Source: Staphylococcus condimenti
GTDB taxonomy: Bacteria; Bacillota; Bacilli; Staphylococcales; Staphylococcaceae
Length of the DNA: 64,000 nucleotides
Direction: 5' to 3'
Assembly: GCF_001618885.1 (NCBI RefSeq)
Contig: NZ_CP015114.1
Span: 1,302,001 to 1,366,000 of the forward strand
The notes under the pieces are model-generated. The model saw only the letters and a program-made list of their open reading frames with translations. It did not search any database and was not told where the DNA came from. This document shows positions 22,258 to 31,814 of this stretch, piece after piece. Within the stretch, counting starts at the first letter, position 1. Every line of letters begins with the position of its first letter. The translations under genes were made by a program, and so were the position numbers.

Positions 22258-22445
22258 ACAGATTCACCCCTCAAAAATTGTTCGAATGCCTTTTACCGTA
22301 CAAACAACTCGAAATCCAACAAGACAAAAAGAAAACGGCAGCACACCTGATGACACCATTTTCTATTCTGCGTTATTAATGATTTACTTTGTTATTTTAT
22401 ACGTAAAAGTACACACTTCTTGAACATAAATTTTTACATTCTATA

Positions 22446-22474
22446 ACTATAACAGAAATAAAAATGAATGTCAA
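22446..22474 (-). promoter_or_regulatory. Promoter of rpoB-rpoC
   Basis: Minus-strand -35 TTGACA (22469-22474), 17-base spacer, -10 TATAGT (22446-22451). The -35 lies three bases from the end of the upstream methyltransferase gene. The transcript leader would be about 180 bases; no gene is seen in it. Confidence 0.85.
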
Positions 22475-22477
22475 TGG

Positions 22478-23083
22478 TTAACGCTTGCTTTTTAAAATGT
22501 AATACCCTTTATCTTTCACCAGGGTTTCTACATTACCGAAAACTGTTTCCATTTTCTTTTTAGCCGACGGCATGCCTTGTTTCTTTTGAATCACGACATA
22601 AAGCTCGCCGTCTTTTTTTAATTTCGAATATGCATCTTCTAATATTCCATGGACAACCGACTTCCCTGCTCTTATTGGAGGATTGGTCACTATCATATCC
22701 GCGGAATCATCTGGAATTTCAGCTAATCCATCACTTTCTTTAATCACCGCATTATCAATATGGTTTTTCTCGCTATTTTCTTTAGCCAAATCTAATGCAC
22801 GATGATTTACATCTAAAAGTATTACTTTATGATGCGGAGAAACTTTTGCGATCATTAAACCAATCGGTCCGTATCCGCAACCAACATCAATAATTGTCTT
22901 ACTCGGACCAGGCGGATGTTCTTTCAGAAATGTTCGTAATAACAAATCAGATCCATAATCAATCTTTCCTTTTGAAAACACGCCTGAATCAGTGGCAAGT
23001 TTTAATTCGTTTTGTTGATAACGATATTTAAAATCTTCTCTCTGACTCGCAACTTCTGGATCCTTATCATAATAATGACTCAT
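22478..23083 (-). CDS. Class I SAM-dependent methyltransferase (RsmC-like, YbxB)
   Basis: A 201-residue protein with the SAM-binding motif VDVGCGYGPIG and the motif IV TNPPIRAGK, the N-P-P-I signature of N2-guanine rRNA methyltransferases such as RsmC (16S G1207). It sits between rplL and rpoB in the same direction, as in Bacillus and Staphylococcus. The rRNA target is inferred from family and context. Ribosome binding site GAGGTG. Confidence 0.88.
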   Translation of the reverse strand: MSHYYDKDPEVASQREDFKYRYQQNELKLATDSGVFSKGKIDYGSDLLLRTFLKEHPPGPSKTIIDVGCGYGPIGLMIAKVSPHHKVILLDVNHRALDLAKENSEKNHIDNAVIKESDGLAEIPDDSADMIVTNPPIRAGKSVVHGILEDAYSKLKKDGELYVVIQKKQGMPSAKKKMETVFGNVETLVKDKGYYILKSKR

Positions 23084-23210
23084 GCTTACACCTCATTTAT
23101 TTAACACTCTACAGATGCATTTCTGTCCATCTTTAGAATACACATTTATAGTTCATAAATCTATGAAAAGGCAATAAGGTGAAGTGTCGCCTCAACTCTC
23201 TCACATTAGA

Positions 23211-23240
23211 AAAACCCCGTTAACTCAATAACGGGGTTTT
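23211..23240. terminator. Terminator after rplL
   Basis: Perfect AAAACCCCGTTA / TAACGGGGTTTT hairpin with a six-base loop, about 100 bases past the rplL stop. The stem has A and T runs at its base, so it could work in both directions. Confidence 0.88.
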
Positions 23241-23342
23241 CATTTCTCAAAGAATTCAGGCTGTGAAAACCTTAATTTTCACGATATTAACAATGGTTAT
23301 TAGCCTCGTTCTCTTTTCATTCAATTCAACTAGAACTTAGAA

Positions 23343-23708
23343 TTATTTCAATTCTACTGAAGCGCCAACTTCTTCTAATTGTTCTTTAAGTTTTTCAGCT
23401 TCTTCTTTAGGTAAAGCTTCTTTGATTACTTTAGGAGCGTTATCTACTAATTCTTTAGCATCTTTCAATCCTAAACCAGTTGCATCTTTAACAGCTTTAA
23501 CAACTTTGATTTTAGAAGATCCAGCTGAAGTTAATTCAACATCAAATTCAGTTTTTTCAGCAGCTTCGCCGCCACCTGCTGCACCTGCTGCTGCTACTGG
23601 AGCTGCTGCAGTTACACCAAATTCTTCTTCAATTGCTTTTACTAAGTCATTTAATTCTAATACTGACATTTCTTTAATTGCTTCAATGATTTGTTCTTGA
23701 TTAGCCAT
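23343..23708 (-). CDS. rplL: Ribosomal protein L7/L12
   Basis: A 121-residue stalk protein that recruits translational GTPases. N-terminal dimerisation domain, Ala/Gly-rich hinge ([14 protein letters not shown]) and C-terminal factor-binding domain ([20 protein letters not shown]) are all clear. It is 40 bases downstream of rplJ with AGGAGG upstream. Confidence 0.99.
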   Translation of the reverse strand: MANQEQIIEAIKEMSVLELNDLVKAIEEEFGVTAAAPVAAAGAAGGGEAAEKTEFDVELTSAGSSKIKVVKAVKDATGLGLKDAKELVDNAPKVIKEALPKEEAEKLKEQLEEVGASVELK

Positions 23709-23748
23709 TTTTAATATTCCTCCGTTTTATAAATATTTACGATGCTGA

Positions 23749-24252
23749 TTATTCAGCACTTTCTTCTTCTTTAGATTCTCCGACTGCTTTAACTGCATAA
23801 GCGAAGTTGCGTACAGGAGCTTGTAATACAGAAAGTAACATAGATACAAGACCGTCGTGTGATGGTAAAGAACCAACAGTTTTAACTTCTTCTGCTGAGA
23901 TAATGCTACCGTCCATTACGCCTGTTTTAATTTCTAATGCTTCGTGTTCTTTAGCAAATCCAGCAATAACTTTTGCAGGAGCAACTACATCTTCAGTAGA
24001 TGTTGCAACAGCTGTTGGACCTGTTAAGAATTCGTCAAGACCTTCAAGTCCTGCTTGTTCTGCAGCACGACGCATCATCGTGTTTTTGTATACTTTATAC
24101 TCAACACCAGCTTCACGTAATTTTTTACGTAATTCAGTTACTTCGGCTACTGTTAAACCACGGTAATTCACGATTACTGTTGAAACAGAATTTTTAAGTT
24201 GATCAGCAATTTGTTCAACTAATTGTTTTTTTGCTTCAATAATTCCAGACAT
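23749..24252 (-). CDS. rplJ: Ribosomal protein L10
   Basis: A 167-residue stalk base protein that binds 23S rRNA and carries the L7/L12 dimers. Begins [19 protein letters not shown]; the [18 protein letters not shown] core is typical. GGAGGTG precedes the start. Its own promoter and a structured leader lie upstream, consistent with autogenous control by L10 or the L10-L12 complex. Confidence 0.98.
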   Translation of the reverse strand: MSGIIEAKKQLVEQIADQLKNSVSTVIVNYRGLTVAEVTELRKKLREAGVEYKVYKNTMMRRAAEQAGLEGLDEFLTGPTAVATSTEDVVAPAKVIAGFAKEHEALEIKTGVMDGSIISAEEVKTVGSLPSHDGLVSMLLSVLQAPVRNFAYAVKAVGESKEEESAE

Positions 24253-24305
24253 TTAGACACCTCCATATTAGTTTTGTTCGGTGCTTTTCATTTGGTTGAA
24301 TCCAA

Positions 24306-24445
24306 TAAAAAAAGCACTTTCACCCCACGGCAAAAAGTGCTTGAAAGTTTTTTACAAACCACGTTCAAGTCAATTTTAGCCTCGGTAGGATATAATTTTT
24401 AAGTTATTTCTTAACTCCTACTGTCTTAGGTAAAATAATCACATT
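24306..24445 (-). promoter_or_regulatory. L10 leader with attenuator of rplJ-rplL
   Basis: Between promoter and rplJ the transcript has a CCTAAGACAGTAGGAG ... CCTACCGAGG element, resembling the conserved L10-binding leader (CC-GCCGAGG-type motif), followed by an AAGCACTTT / AAAGTGCTT hairpin with seven T (24306-24342), a terminator. Bacterial L10 leaders bind L10 and control read-through or translation. Pattern seen; mechanism inferred. Confidence 0.75.
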
Positions 24446-24449
24446 AACC

Positions 24450-24478
24450 AATATAACGGTTTGGATGTGATATGTCAA
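24450..24478 (-). promoter_or_regulatory. Promoter of rplJ-rplL
   Basis: Minus-strand -35 TTGACA (24473-24478), 17-base spacer, -10 TATATT (24450-24455). Confidence 0.85.
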
Positions 24479-24485
24479 TATGTTT

Positions 24486-24572
24486 TAAAAAAACTAGAGA
24501 AAATATTTTTCAAGTAAGTTCAGATTCAAATCAATTCGTTTGGCACATTATTACTTGTCATTTTCTCTAGTT
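24486..24572 (-). terminator. Terminator after rplA
   Basis: AACTAGAGAAAAT / ATTTTCTCTAGTT arms separated by about 55 bases, followed by a run of seven T on the minus strand. The long loop contains a further ACAAGT/ACTTG pairing. Confidence 0.7.
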
Positions 24573-24591
24573 CATTAATTTCAGTTATTTA

Positions 24592-25287
24592 TTATAGTTT
24601 GAAGTTAGAAGTATCTACTTTAACACCAGGACCCATTGTAGTTGTAACTGCAACAGATTTAAAGTAAGTACCTTTTGCAGAAGCTGGTTTAGCTTTAGCA
24701 ATAACATCTTGAAGAGTGTTGAAGTTTTCAACTAAATCTTCAGTACTGAATGATACTTTACCAATTGAAGCGTGGATGATACCAGCTTTTTCAGCACGGT
24801 ATTCAACTTTACCTGCTTTGATTTCTTCAACTGCTTTTTTAACATCCATAGTTACTGTACCTGTTTTAGGGTTAGGCATTAAACCTTTAGGTCCTAATAC
24901 ACGACCTAATTTACCAACTTCGCCCATCATATCTGGTGTAGCAACAACTACATCAAAGTCGAACCAGCCTTGTTGGATTTTAGTTGCGTATTCTGATTCA
25001 CCTACGTAATCAGCGCCTGCAGCTTCTGCTTCAGAAGCTTTATCACCTTTTGCGAATACTAATACACGTTGAGTTTTACCAGTTCCGTGCGGTAATACTA
25101 CTGCACCACGGATTTGCTGGTCGTTTTTACGAGTATCGATACCTAAACGGAATGCTACTTCAACAGTTGCATCAAAGTTTGCAACACTTGTTTCTTTAGC
25201 TAAGCTGATTGCGTCTTCAACACTATAGTGTTCATTACGGTCAACTTTGCTAGCAGCATCTAGATACTTTTTACCTTTTTTAGCCAT
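24592..25287 (-). CDS. rplA: Ribosomal protein L1
   Basis: A 231-residue protein of the 50S L1 stalk. Starts [17 protein letters not shown]; the signature region [18 protein letters not shown] is intact. Besides binding 23S rRNA, L1 represses translation of its own operon; two GTGGGAGG motifs that resemble its mRNA target lie before rplK and before rplA. Ribosome binding site AAAGGAGG. Confidence 0.99.
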   Translation of the reverse strand: MAKKGKKYLDAASKVDRNEHYSVEDAISLAKETSVANFDATVEVAFRLGIDTRKNDQQIRGAVVLPHGTGKTQRVLVFAKGDKASEAEAAGADYVGESEYATKIQQGWFDFDVVVATPDMMGEVGKLGRVLGPKGLMPNPKTGTVTMDVKKAVEEIKAGKVEYRAEKAGIIHASIGKVSFSTEDLVENFNTLQDVIAKAKPASAKGTYFKSVAVTTTMGPGVKVDTSNFKL

Positions 25288-25309
25288 TTATTATTTCCTC
25301 CTTTAGTGG

Positions 25310-25415
25310 TTTTAGCGGAATGTCCTCCCACATTACTTGCTATTGCAAGTTAAGAGCAGATGACGCTTGCAGCTGTTCGCAATATAAATATTGGATTAAC
25401 TTTGAGTCATCTGCC
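25310..25415 (-). promoter_or_regulatory. Structured rplK-rplA spacer with possible L1-binding motif
   Basis: The spacer folds into a GCAGATGAC / GTCATCTGC hairpin, then CTTGCAATAGCAAG, then ATGTGGGAGGACA (GTGGGAGG at 25324-25331) close to the rplA ribosome binding site. The G-rich loop resembles the L1 operator. Motif match is by eye. Confidence 0.5.
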
Positions 25416-25492
25416 ATTTTGTTTCAAGTTTCAAATTGTTATTTGTGTTCGTTTAAGAGATGCAATTTTGAAAAGCTCTCTTTGCTACGTTA

Positions 25493-25915
25493 TTATTCTA
25501 CAGTGATACCCATACTACGAGCAGTACCTTCGATAATACGCATAGCCGCTTCTTCATCAGCCGCATTTAAGTCAGGCATTTTTGTTTGAGCGATTTCACG
25601 TACTTGATCTTTAGTTACTGTAGCAACTTTGTTTTTATTAGGTTCACCAGAACCTTTTTCAACGCCAGCTGCTTTTTTAAGTAGTACTGGAGCCGGTGGA
25701 GTTTTAGTAATGAATGTAAATGAACGGTCTTCATATACACTGATTTCTACCGGAATAATTAAACCTGCTTGTTCTTGTGTTCTTGCATTGAACTCTTTAC
25801 AGAATCCCATGATATTCACACCTGCTTGACCTAATGCTGGACCAACTGGTGGTGCTGGGTTCGCTTTACCTGCAGGAATTTGTAATTTAACTACTTTTTC
25901 TACTTTTTTAGCCAC
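25493..25915 (-). CDS. rplK: Ribosomal protein L11
   Basis: A 140-residue protein of the GTPase-associated centre, also needed for RelA activation. Start is GTG 25915 ((M)[15 protein letters not shown]), seven bases after AAGGAGGT; another GTG nine bases upstream overlaps the ribosome binding site. The proline-rich [20 protein letters not shown] segment (thiostrepton-binding domain) is intact. Confidence 0.98.
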   Translation of the reverse strand: MAKKVEKVVKLQIPAGKANPAPPVGPALGQAGVNIMGFCKEFNARTQEQAGLIIPVEISVYEDRSFTFITKTPPAPVLLKKAAGVEKGSGEPNKNKVATVTKDQVREIAQTKMPDLNAADEEAAMRIIEGTARSMGITVE

Positions 25916-25924
25916 GATGTGCAC

Positions 25925-26022
25925 CTCCTTGATATCGTGATGTGGTCACAGGGCTCATTTTTGCCCTCCCACTCATAAAACATTTCGTGACGAAATGGCC
26001 TGCCCTTTACGAGCACGACCAC
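25925..26022 (-). promoter_or_regulatory. rplKA leader, L11/L1 operon autoregulatory element
   Basis: The transcript start region folds as TGTGGTCGTG ... GTGACCACA with an internal ATTTCGT/ACGAAAT hairpin and a GAGTGGGAGGGC loop (GTGGGAGG at 25965-25972), next to the rplK ribosome binding site. This fits the L1-binding leader known to govern rplK-rplA. Confidence 0.65.
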
Positions 26023-26025
26023 AGT

Positions 26026-26054
26026 ATTATATCATTTAAAAATTGTAAAATCAA
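26026..26054 (-). promoter_or_regulatory. Promoter of rplK-rplA
   Basis: Minus-strand -35 TTGATT (26049-26054), 17-base spacer, -10 TATAAT (26026-26031). Confidence 0.82.
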
Positions 26055-26097
26055 CACTATTTTGCTTTTTTAGTATGTGTTGTCTAAATGCAAACTG

Positions 26098-26646
26098 TTA
26101 CAGTTTTTCGATTTGATCAAATTCCACTTCAACTGGAGTTTCTCTTCCGAACATATCTACTAGTACAGTCAACTTGAATTTGTCTGCTTCAATTTCTTGT
26201 ACTTCGCCGACTTGGTTGGCAAATGGTCCTGATTTAATACGCACTTGTTCACCGACTTCAACTTCTACGTCGATTGTTTTTTCTTTCATTCCCATTTGTT
26301 TCAAAATAAAGCGAACTTCATCAGGAAGCAGTGGATTAGGTTTTGAACCAGCACCAGCTGAACCTACAAATCCAGTTACACCAGGTGTGTTTCTAACGAC
26401 ATACCAAGATTCATCCGTCATAACTAACTCAACTAAAACGTATCCAGGGAATGTTTTTTTCGTTAATTTTTTCGCTTTACCATCTTTAACTTGTGTTTCT
26501 TCTTCTTCTGGTATGACAACTCTAAAAATTTGTTCTGTCATATTCATAGATTCAACACGTTTTTCTAAATTCTTTTTAACTTTATTTTCATAGCCAGAGT
26601 AAGTATGCACGGCATACCAACGCTTTGCTCCAACTTCCTCAGACAT
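26098..26646 (-). CDS. nusG: Transcription termination/antitermination factor NusG
   Basis: A 182-residue protein with an N-terminal NGN domain (RWYAVHTYSGYENKVKKNL) and a C-terminal KOW domain (GEQVRIKSGPFANQVGEVQ). It binds RNA polymerase and modulates pausing, termination and rRNA antitermination. I chose ATG 26646 (MSEEVGAKRW); a GTG 12 bases upstream overlaps the GAGGAG ribosome binding site. It follows secE by 20 bases. Confidence 0.98.
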   Translation of the reverse strand: MSEEVGAKRWYAVHTYSGYENKVKKNLEKRVESMNMTEQIFRVVIPEEEETQVKDGKAKKLTKKTFPGYVLVELVMTDESWYVVRNTPGVTGFVGSAGAGSKPNPLLPDEVRFILKQMGMKEKTIDVEVEVGEQVRIKSGPFANQVGEVQEIEADKFKLTVLVDMFGRETPVEVEFDQIEKL

Positions 26647-26666
26647 GTATGTTGTCACTCCTCATA

Positions 26667-26864
26667 TTAACTAATTAATTCTATCAATTTACCGATTCCC
26701 AAATCCAAGGCATAGAAGAAGATTAAGAAGAATACTACTGTCACAATTACAATAGTAGTATATTTGAATAATTCTTCTTTAGTCGGCCAACTTGTCTTCT
26801 CCATCTCAGAAATAACGCCTTTAAAGAAACTATCTTTAGGTGCTTTTTTCTTATCTTCAGCCAT
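26667..26864 (-). CDS. secE: Preprotein translocase subunit SecE
   Basis: A 65-residue membrane protein with a charged cytoplasmic N-terminus, the conserved [12 protein letters not shown] amphipathic segment and a single transmembrane helix ([20 protein letters not shown]). Stabilises SecY in the translocon. Between rpmG and nusG, as usual, with a GGAGG ribosome binding site. Confidence 0.98.
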   Translation of the reverse strand: MAEDKKKAPKDSFFKGVISEMEKTSWPTKEELFKYTTIVIVTVVFFLIFFYALDLGIGKLIELIS

Positions 26865-26912
26865 TGTCGTACCTCCAATTAGTCATTAAATTCATCCGTG
26901 GGCGCAAGGTAG

Positions 26913-27056
26913 TTACTTCGATTCCTTGTGTATCGTATGTGCATTGCATGTTTTGCAATACTTCTTCAATACTAATCTTTCTGCAAGGTTGCTATTCTTT
27001 GGTACGGTATAATTTCTATTTCCGCATTCTTCGCAATTAAGCGGGACTTTTTTCAT
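26913..27056 (-). CDS. rpmG: Ribosomal protein L33 (zinc-ribbon type)
   Basis: A 47-residue protein, [18 protein letters not shown]... ending [10 protein letters not shown]. Two CxxC pairs (Cys8/Cys11 and Cys34/Cys37) form a zinc ribbon. It begins 17-23 bases after AGGTGAAGG and lies just upstream of secE, the usual place in Firmicutes. The visible zinc ligands mark it as the C+ form, of which a zinc-free paralogue may exist elsewhere. Confidence 0.95.
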   Translation of the reverse strand: MKKVPLNCEECGNRNYTVPKNSNLAERLVLKKYCKTCNAHTIHKESK

Positions 27057-27091
27057 AATACCTTCACCTTACCTATATTAAATACTCACTT

Positions 27092-27121
27092 ACTATACAT
27101 AAGAACCCCTCATCATGTCAA
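27092..27121 (-). promoter_or_regulatory. Promoter of rpmG-secE-nusG
   Basis: Minus-strand -35 TTGACA (27116-27121), 18-base spacer, -10 TATAGT (27092-27097), about 35 bases before rpmG. Confidence 0.78.
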
Positions 27122-27170
27122 ACGACTAGTCAATTGTAAGTTGTTCCTAAATGTAGAATAAGTCGCATTT

Positions 27171-27755
27171 TCATTTATAGTGTTCAAATTGTCTAAGCAA
27201 TTTTTTCTTGCAACGATGCAGTGCGTTATATACTACTTTCTCATTGATACCCATCTTTTCTGCTATTTCCTTTGGGGAATAGTCATCCAATGTATATTGT
27301 ACTACTTCTTGCTCTAATTTGCTTAATTTCTTACAGTAAGCAATTAAATCCTTACATTCTTCATCCATTATCAATTTTTCCTCAATACTAAGCTCTGAAA
27401 CAGAAATACGGTATTGAGTTTCAGCTTCTGCAATCAGGCATTGACGTTGTTTATCTAATCTTGTTTGTTTTCGATAATAGTCATACTTTGAGGTTTTAAT
27501 TAAACGGTTTAAAAAATGATCAAAGGGTGTTCTAGTTGAAAGTTTATATTTATCTATACTTCTGCAGATCCTTAGGGAGATATCTTGAAGTAAGTCATCG
27601 CAATCCGAAACTGCAATACTGCGATTTTGTATACGCTGGCGGATCAATGGTTGTAATAAGATGAGCAGTTGATTAATAGCTTCTGTATCATCTGCTTGTG
27701 CACGTGAAATTAACAGAGTGATTTTTGAAGAAATGTCATTCTGTTGCTGAGGCAT
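27171..27755 (-). CDS. sigH: Sigma-H-type RNA polymerase sigma factor
   Basis: A 194-residue sigma-70-family protein: region 2 around DCDDLLQDISLRICRSIDKY and region 4 with a helix-turn-helix at YSPKEIAEKMGINEKVVYNALH. Its position between rae1 and rpmG is that of staphylococcal sigH, which in S. aureus drives competence genes and is normally cryptic. I chose ATG 27755 (MPQQQNDISS), preceded at good distance by GAAGGGAG; 15 further in-frame residues upstream would overlap it. Orthology rests on position and domain order. Confidence 0.85.
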   Translation of the reverse strand: MPQQQNDISSKITLLISRAQADDTEAINQLLILLQPLIRQRIQNRSIAVSDCDDLLQDISLRICRSIDKYKLSTRTPFDHFLNRLIKTSKYDYYRKQTRLDKQRQCLIAEAETQYRISVSELSIEEKLIMDEECKDLIAYCKKLSKLEQEVVQYTLDDYSPKEIAEKMGINEKVVYNALHRCKKKLLRQFEHYK

Positions 27756-27827
27756 GAGGTCGCTCCCTTCATAAAAAAGTGAAATCATCATACCTGACAT
27801 TTACTTCGTTAATCAAACTGTATAATT

Positions 27828-28352
27828 TTATTTTTCATGGTCTCCGCGACGTATTTTTTCAAATTCCGTCAAAACATCATCTGAAAGTTGAATACGTGTT
27901 CGCGGCTTGTTATTGTCGAAGGTTTTCATAGATGTACTCACATGAGCTTCATTCAACTTTATATTTTGCCACATCTCTCTAGATGGAATACGATAAGCAC
28001 CTGTTCCGAAAATTGCATGTTGTTCGCTTAAATCACTTGTTACAACAGCAATATGCGTTGTGTGCTTATCATATAAGTCATAGACAAGTCTTTCTATATA
28101 ACTGTCAGCCGTTTCATTTTCTTTAGTAAAAACAGTTTTGATGCCATGATAATAACTTACGCTTTCATTACCTTCTTGCTCATAAGCATCAAACACACAA
28201 ATAATTTCATCAGCTACTGCAGCATTATAATTTCCGATTGACAGTAATAATTTTTCTCTAGCTTCTTCTAAGCTGTCTTTAGCCAATCCTGTAAGATAAT
28301 CGCTTTGTCCTATCATATTATAACCATCAATAATCAGATATCGGTCTTTCAT
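27828..28352 (-). CDS. rae1: NYN/PIN-domain ribosome-associated endoribonuclease Rae1 (YacP)
   Basis: A 174-residue nuclease with acidic active-site residues in IDGYNMIGQSD, the FTKENETADSYIE motif and VVTSDLSEQ. Family members cleave translated mRNA within the ribosomal A site. It starts three bases after the rlmB stop and belongs to the cysES-mrnC-rlmB transcript. Confidence 0.9.
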   Translation of the reverse strand: MKDRYLIIDGYNMIGQSDYLTGLAKDSLEEAREKLLLSIGNYNAAVADEIICVFDAYEQEGNESVSYYHGIKTVFTKENETADSYIERLVYDLYDKHTTHIAVVTSDLSEQHAIFGTGAYRIPSREMWQNIKLNEAHVSTSMKTFDNNKPRTRIQLSDDVLTEFEKIRRGDHEK

Positions 28353-28355
28353 GAT

Positions 28356-29105
28356 TTATTCACCTGCCGGATGGCGTTTGCGGTAAATCTCATACATCAT
28401 CAAGCTGGCAGCTACTGATGCGTTTAAGCTGTTAATATGTCCCGCCATTGGAATTTTAATATAAAAATCACATTTTTCTTTGACAAGTCGACTCATACCA
28501 TGACCTTCATTGCCAATTACAATAGCAAGTGGCATGTCTGCTGCCATTTGTCTGTAGTCCGTTGCATTATCTGCAGCCGTTCCAGCTATCCAGTAACCTT
28601 CATCTTTTAATTGATCCATCGTCTGCGATAAGTTTGTAACACGAACAACCGGCACGTGCTGGATGGCACCAGCAGAAGCTTTAGCAACCGTTTGTGTCAA
28701 AGCAACTGAGCGTCTTTTGGGGATAATCACTCCATCTACACCTGCAGCATCTGCAGTACGTAAGATAGACCCCAAGTTATGAGGGTCTTCTAATCCGTCT
28801 AATATTACTAAAGTCGGCAATCCTTCTTTATCTTTCAATTGAGCAAGAAGTTTATCTAAATCCGCATATTCATAAGGTGCCACTAATGCTGCTACACCTT
28901 GATGAGGCGCTTCAGCTATGTGGTCTAATTTTGATTTTGGAACAGTTTGTACAACAATTTTTTGATTTTTTGCATGTTTTAAAATTTCTTCAAGTTGTTG
29001 TTTTTTTACGCCGTCTTGAATCAAAATTTTATTAATAGGATGTCCTGTTGTGATTGCTTCTTTAACAGCATGACGTCCAACAATTACTGAATCTTCCACA
29101 TCCAT
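28356..29105 (-). CDS. rlmB: 23S rRNA (guanosine-2'-O)-methyltransferase RlmB (TrmH group 3)
   Basis: A 249-residue SPOUT enzyme with an N-terminal L30e-like RNA-binding domain ([13 protein letters not shown]), then the knotted catalytic domain: motif 1 [19 protein letters not shown], motif 2 IGNEGHGMS and motif 3 [14 protein letters not shown]. Predicted to modify a 23S guanosine. Start ATG overlaps the mrnC stop by one base (TGATG), a sign of translational coupling. Confidence 0.93.
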   Translation of the reverse strand: MDVEDSVIVGRHAVKEAITTGHPINKILIQDGVKKQQLEEILKHAKNQKIVVQTVPKSKLDHIAEAPHQGVAALVAPYEYADLDKLLAQLKDKEGLPTLVILDGLEDPHNLGSILRTADAAGVDGVIIPKRRSVALTQTVAKASAGAIQHVPVVRVTNLSQTMDQLKDEGYWIAGTAADNATDYRQMAADMPLAIVIGNEGHGMSRLVKEKCDFYIKIPMAGHINSLNASVAASLMMYEIYRKRHPAGE

Positions 29106-29506
29106 CACTTCCTTTCTTCAACTGCAGCAACAATTGTTTCTAATAAAGCTTGCAGTCTGTCTTCTCTATTTTCTAAATATAAAAAACCTAAAAGCGCTTC
29201 TAACCCAGAACTTTTACGATAAGTCTGTACATCTGTATTTTTAGCTTTAGTATGACTTTTAGCGTTACGCCCGCGTCTTACAATTTCTTGTTCTTCTTCT
29301 GTAAACCAGTCTTCATCGTTCAATCGGTCTAAAGTAGCTGCTTGGCTTTTAGCTGAAACATACCTTTTTGCTTGTTGGTGCAAGCGATTTGGTTTAGCAC
29401 GTAATTTTAAAATAATATGTTTTCGGACAAATTGATCTAAAACTGCGTCACCCATATATGCCAATGATAATGGGTTCAGCAGCTTCACTTGATTAGTATT
29501 ATCCAC
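29105..29506 (-). CDS. mrnC: Mini-ribonuclease III
   Basis: A 133-residue RNase III catalytic domain without a dsRNA-binding domain. The motif [18 protein letters not shown] holds the catalytic Asp, and [20 protein letters not shown] is characteristic. It matures the ends of 23S rRNA in Bacillus. It starts at GTG 29506, inside the end of cysS (eight-base overlap). Confidence 0.93.
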   Translation of the reverse strand: MDNTNQVKLLNPLSLAYMGDAVLDQFVRKHIILKLRAKPNRLHQQAKRYVSAKSQAATLDRLNDEDWFTEEEQEIVRRGRNAKSHTKAKNTDVQTYRKSSGLEALLGFLYLENREDRLQALLETIVAAVEERK

Positions 29507-30899
29507 GTTTGAATCTCACGCCTTGTGCTGTGTCTTCAAGAATAATATTTTGTGCTTTTAATTGATCGCGAATTTCATCGGCACGTGCGAAATCTTTATT
29601 TTTTCTAGCTTCATTACGTTCTTCAATCAACGCTTCAATATCTTCATCCAATAATTCATCTTGCTGTTTGCCTTTCAATGGAACACCTAAAACATCACTG
29701 AAAATCTGGAAGACCTCTTTAAAGCGTTCAATCACTTTTTTAGAAGTTGTATTTTCAAGCACATATTTATTCGCCAATTTAGCCAAATCGTACCATGTTG
29801 TAATTGCATTAGCTGTATTGAAATCGTCGTCCATTACTTTCTCAAATTGTTCAAGTAATTGATCGATTTGATCAATATATTCAGATTGATCTTCAATGTC
29901 AGTGGCAATCGCTTCACGTTCTTCAATTGCTTGATAGCTATTACGGATTCGTTCTAATCCGCTTTTAGCAGATTCTACGAGTTCCATATTGTAGTTGATC
30001 GGGCTGCGATAATGGACGCTGATCATAAAGAAACGTAATACATCTGGGTCTACTTCTTTAATAATGTCATATACTAACACAAAATTACCTAATGACTTAC
30101 TCATTTTTTCATTATCGATGTTAATAAATCCATTATGCATCCAATAGTTTGCGAACGGTGCATGGTTATGAGCTTCTGATTGTGCAATTTCATTTTCATG
30201 ATGCGGGAATTGTAAATCACTGCCGCCTGCATGAATATCAATTGTTTCACCCAGTTCATTATAAGCCATTACAGAGCATTCGATATGCCAACCTGGACGT
30301 CCTTTGCCGAATGGACTATCCCAACTGATTTCACCTGGTTTTGCTTGTTTCCATAATGTGAAATCAAGTGCATCTTCTTTTTGTTCGCCTGATTCAATAC
30401 GCGCTCCTACTTTTAAATCGTCAATAGATTGATGACTCAATTTGCCGTAACCTTCAAATTTACGAGTGCGGAAATAAACATCACCGCCGCTTTCATAAGC
30501 ATATCCTTTATCCACTAACTCTTTAATGAAGTCGATAATGTCATCCATATGATTCATAACACGCGGATTTGAAGTTGCTTTTTTAACATTTAAAGCGCCT
30601 GTATCTTCATAGAAAGCTTGTATATAACGATCTGCAATTTCAGGTACACTCTCATTTAATTCTTTTGAACGTTTGATTAATTTATCATCTACATCTGTAA
30701 AGTTAGAAACATAGTTAACATCATAACCTTTATATTCAAAATAACGGCGCACTACATCGTAATTAATAGCAGGACGTGCGTTGCCGATATGAATATAGTT
30801 ATAGACAGTTGGTCCGCAAACATACATTTTGACCTTGCCTGGTTCTAATGGTTTGAAAGGTTCTTTTTGTCGTGTCAGTGTATTATATAATGTAATCAT
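29499..30899 (-). CDS. cysS: Cysteinyl-tRNA synthetase
   Basis: A 466-residue class I enzyme. HIGH-like motif [11 protein letters not shown], zinc ligands (Cys in [16 protein letters not shown] and the HHENE segment) and KMSKS motif KMSKSLGN are present. I chose ATG 30899 ([11 protein letters not shown]), seven bases after GGAGAG and matching the family length. The gene overlaps the end of cysE by 17 bases, so both respond to the cysteine T-box. Confidence 0.98.
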   Translation of the reverse strand: MITLYNTLTRQKEPFKPLEPGKVKMYVCGPTVYNYIHIGNARPAINYDVVRRYFEYKGYDVNYVSNFTDVDDKLIKRSKELNESVPEIADRYIQAFYEDTGALNVKKATSNPRVMNHMDDIIDFIKELVDKGYAYESGGDVYFRTRKFEGYGKLSHQSIDDLKVGARIESGEQKEDALDFTLWKQAKPGEISWDSPFGKGRPGWHIECSVMAYNELGETIDIHAGGSDLQFPHHENEIAQSEAHNHAPFANYWMHNGFINIDNEKMSKSLGNFVLVYDIIKEVDPDVLRFFMISVHYRSPINYNMELVESAKSGLERIRNSYQAIEEREAIATDIEDQSEYIDQIDQLLEQFEKVMDDDFNTANAITTWYDLAKLANKYVLENTTSKKVIERFKEVFQIFSDVLGVPLKGKQQDELLDEDIEALIEERNEARKNKDFARADEIRDQLKAQNIILEDTAQGVRFKRG

Positions 30900-31524
30900 C
30901 TTGAATCTCTCCATTCTTAACTTGCTCTAGTTGTTTTTCTAACTGTTTCATTTGTTCGTAAATTGGATCTGGCAGGTTGAGATGGTCAAAGTTTTTACCG
31001 ATACGTTTACCATGTTGTTTTACAATATGACCTGGAATACCCACAACCGTTGTATAACTTGGTACATTTTGCAATACAACAGAGTTCGCACCGATATTCA
31101 CATTAGAATCTACTTTGATATTACCCAAAATTTTAGAACCCGCCGCAATGAGTACGTTATCTCCGATATCAGGGTGACGTTTGCCTTTTTCTTTACCAGT
31201 ACCGCCAAGTGTTACACCTTGATAGATTGTAACGTTATCGCCTATTGTACAAGTCTCCCCGATAACCACGCCCATACCATGGTCAATAAACAAACGCTTT
31301 CCAATTTTAGCCCCTGGGTGAATTTCAATGCCTGTGAAAAAACGTGATACTTGTGAAATGATTCGTGCAGCAACGTAGTGTTGCTTATTATATAATTTAT
31401 GTGCCACCAAGTGACTCCAAACTGCATGCAGACCTGCATATGTTGTTGCAACTTCAAATGACGTTCTCGCAGCAGGGTCTTGTTCAAATACCATTTTTAT
31501 ATCGTCTCTCATTCTTTTAAACAC
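30883..31524 (-). CDS. cysE: Serine O-acetyltransferase
   Basis: A 213-residue trimeric left-handed beta-helix enzyme making O-acetylserine, the cysteine precursor. The N-terminal helical domain ([15 protein letters not shown]) is followed by hexapeptide repeats ([24 protein letters not shown]). GTG start behind GGAGGGAAC. First gene after the T-box and ahead of cysS. Confidence 0.96.
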   Translation of the reverse strand: MFKRMRDDIKMVFEQDPAARTSFEVATTYAGLHAVWSHLVAHKLYNKQHYVAARIISQVSRFFTGIEIHPGAKIGKRLFIDHGMGVVIGETCTIGDNVTIYQGVTLGGTGKEKGKRHPDIGDNVLIAAGSKILGNIKVDSNVNIGANSVVLQNVPSYTTVVGIPGHIVKQHGKRIGKNFDHLNLPDPIYEQMKQLEKQLEQVKNGEIQDDYII

Positions 31525-31544
31525 TTTGTTCCCTCCTAGTTATA

Positions 31545-31765
31545 AAAAAAGCACCTCTAACAACTTAATGTCAGAGGTGCCATCGCACGGTTCCACTCTT
31601 CTTCAGCATGTTCAAATGACATTTAAACGTCTTGCCCATACTCTCAATAATCCCGTATTTACTATTTAAGTACACCAAGGTGCATTCAATCATATTTATG
31701 ATGTGCTCACAGCTGCCGCACACTCTCTGAACATAAAATATCATCTACTAATCCTTAGTAATCAC
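31545..31765 (-). ncRNA. T-box riboswitch, cysteine type, of cysE-cysS
   Basis: Contains the conserved T-box TGGAACCGTGCG (31584-31595 complement) next to a GCACCTCT / AGAGGTGC terminator hairpin with seven T (31545-31580). The likely specifier codon is TGC (31682-31684) followed by ACC, which reads cysteine and agrees with the genes below. Uncharged tRNA-Cys should favour the antiterminator and switch on cysE-cysS and the genes that follow. Confidence 0.88.
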
Positions 31766-31770
31766 CTTTA

Positions 31771-31799
31771 ATAATAGGTGGTTTACTTCAAAAATTCAA
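31771..31799 (-). promoter_or_regulatory. Promoter of the cysE T-box transcript
   Basis: Minus-strand -35 TTGAAT (31794-31799), 17-base spacer, -10 TATTAT (31771-31776), just after the gltX stop codon. Confidence 0.7.
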
Positions 31800-31814
31800 G
31801 CAACTTTGTGGTAA

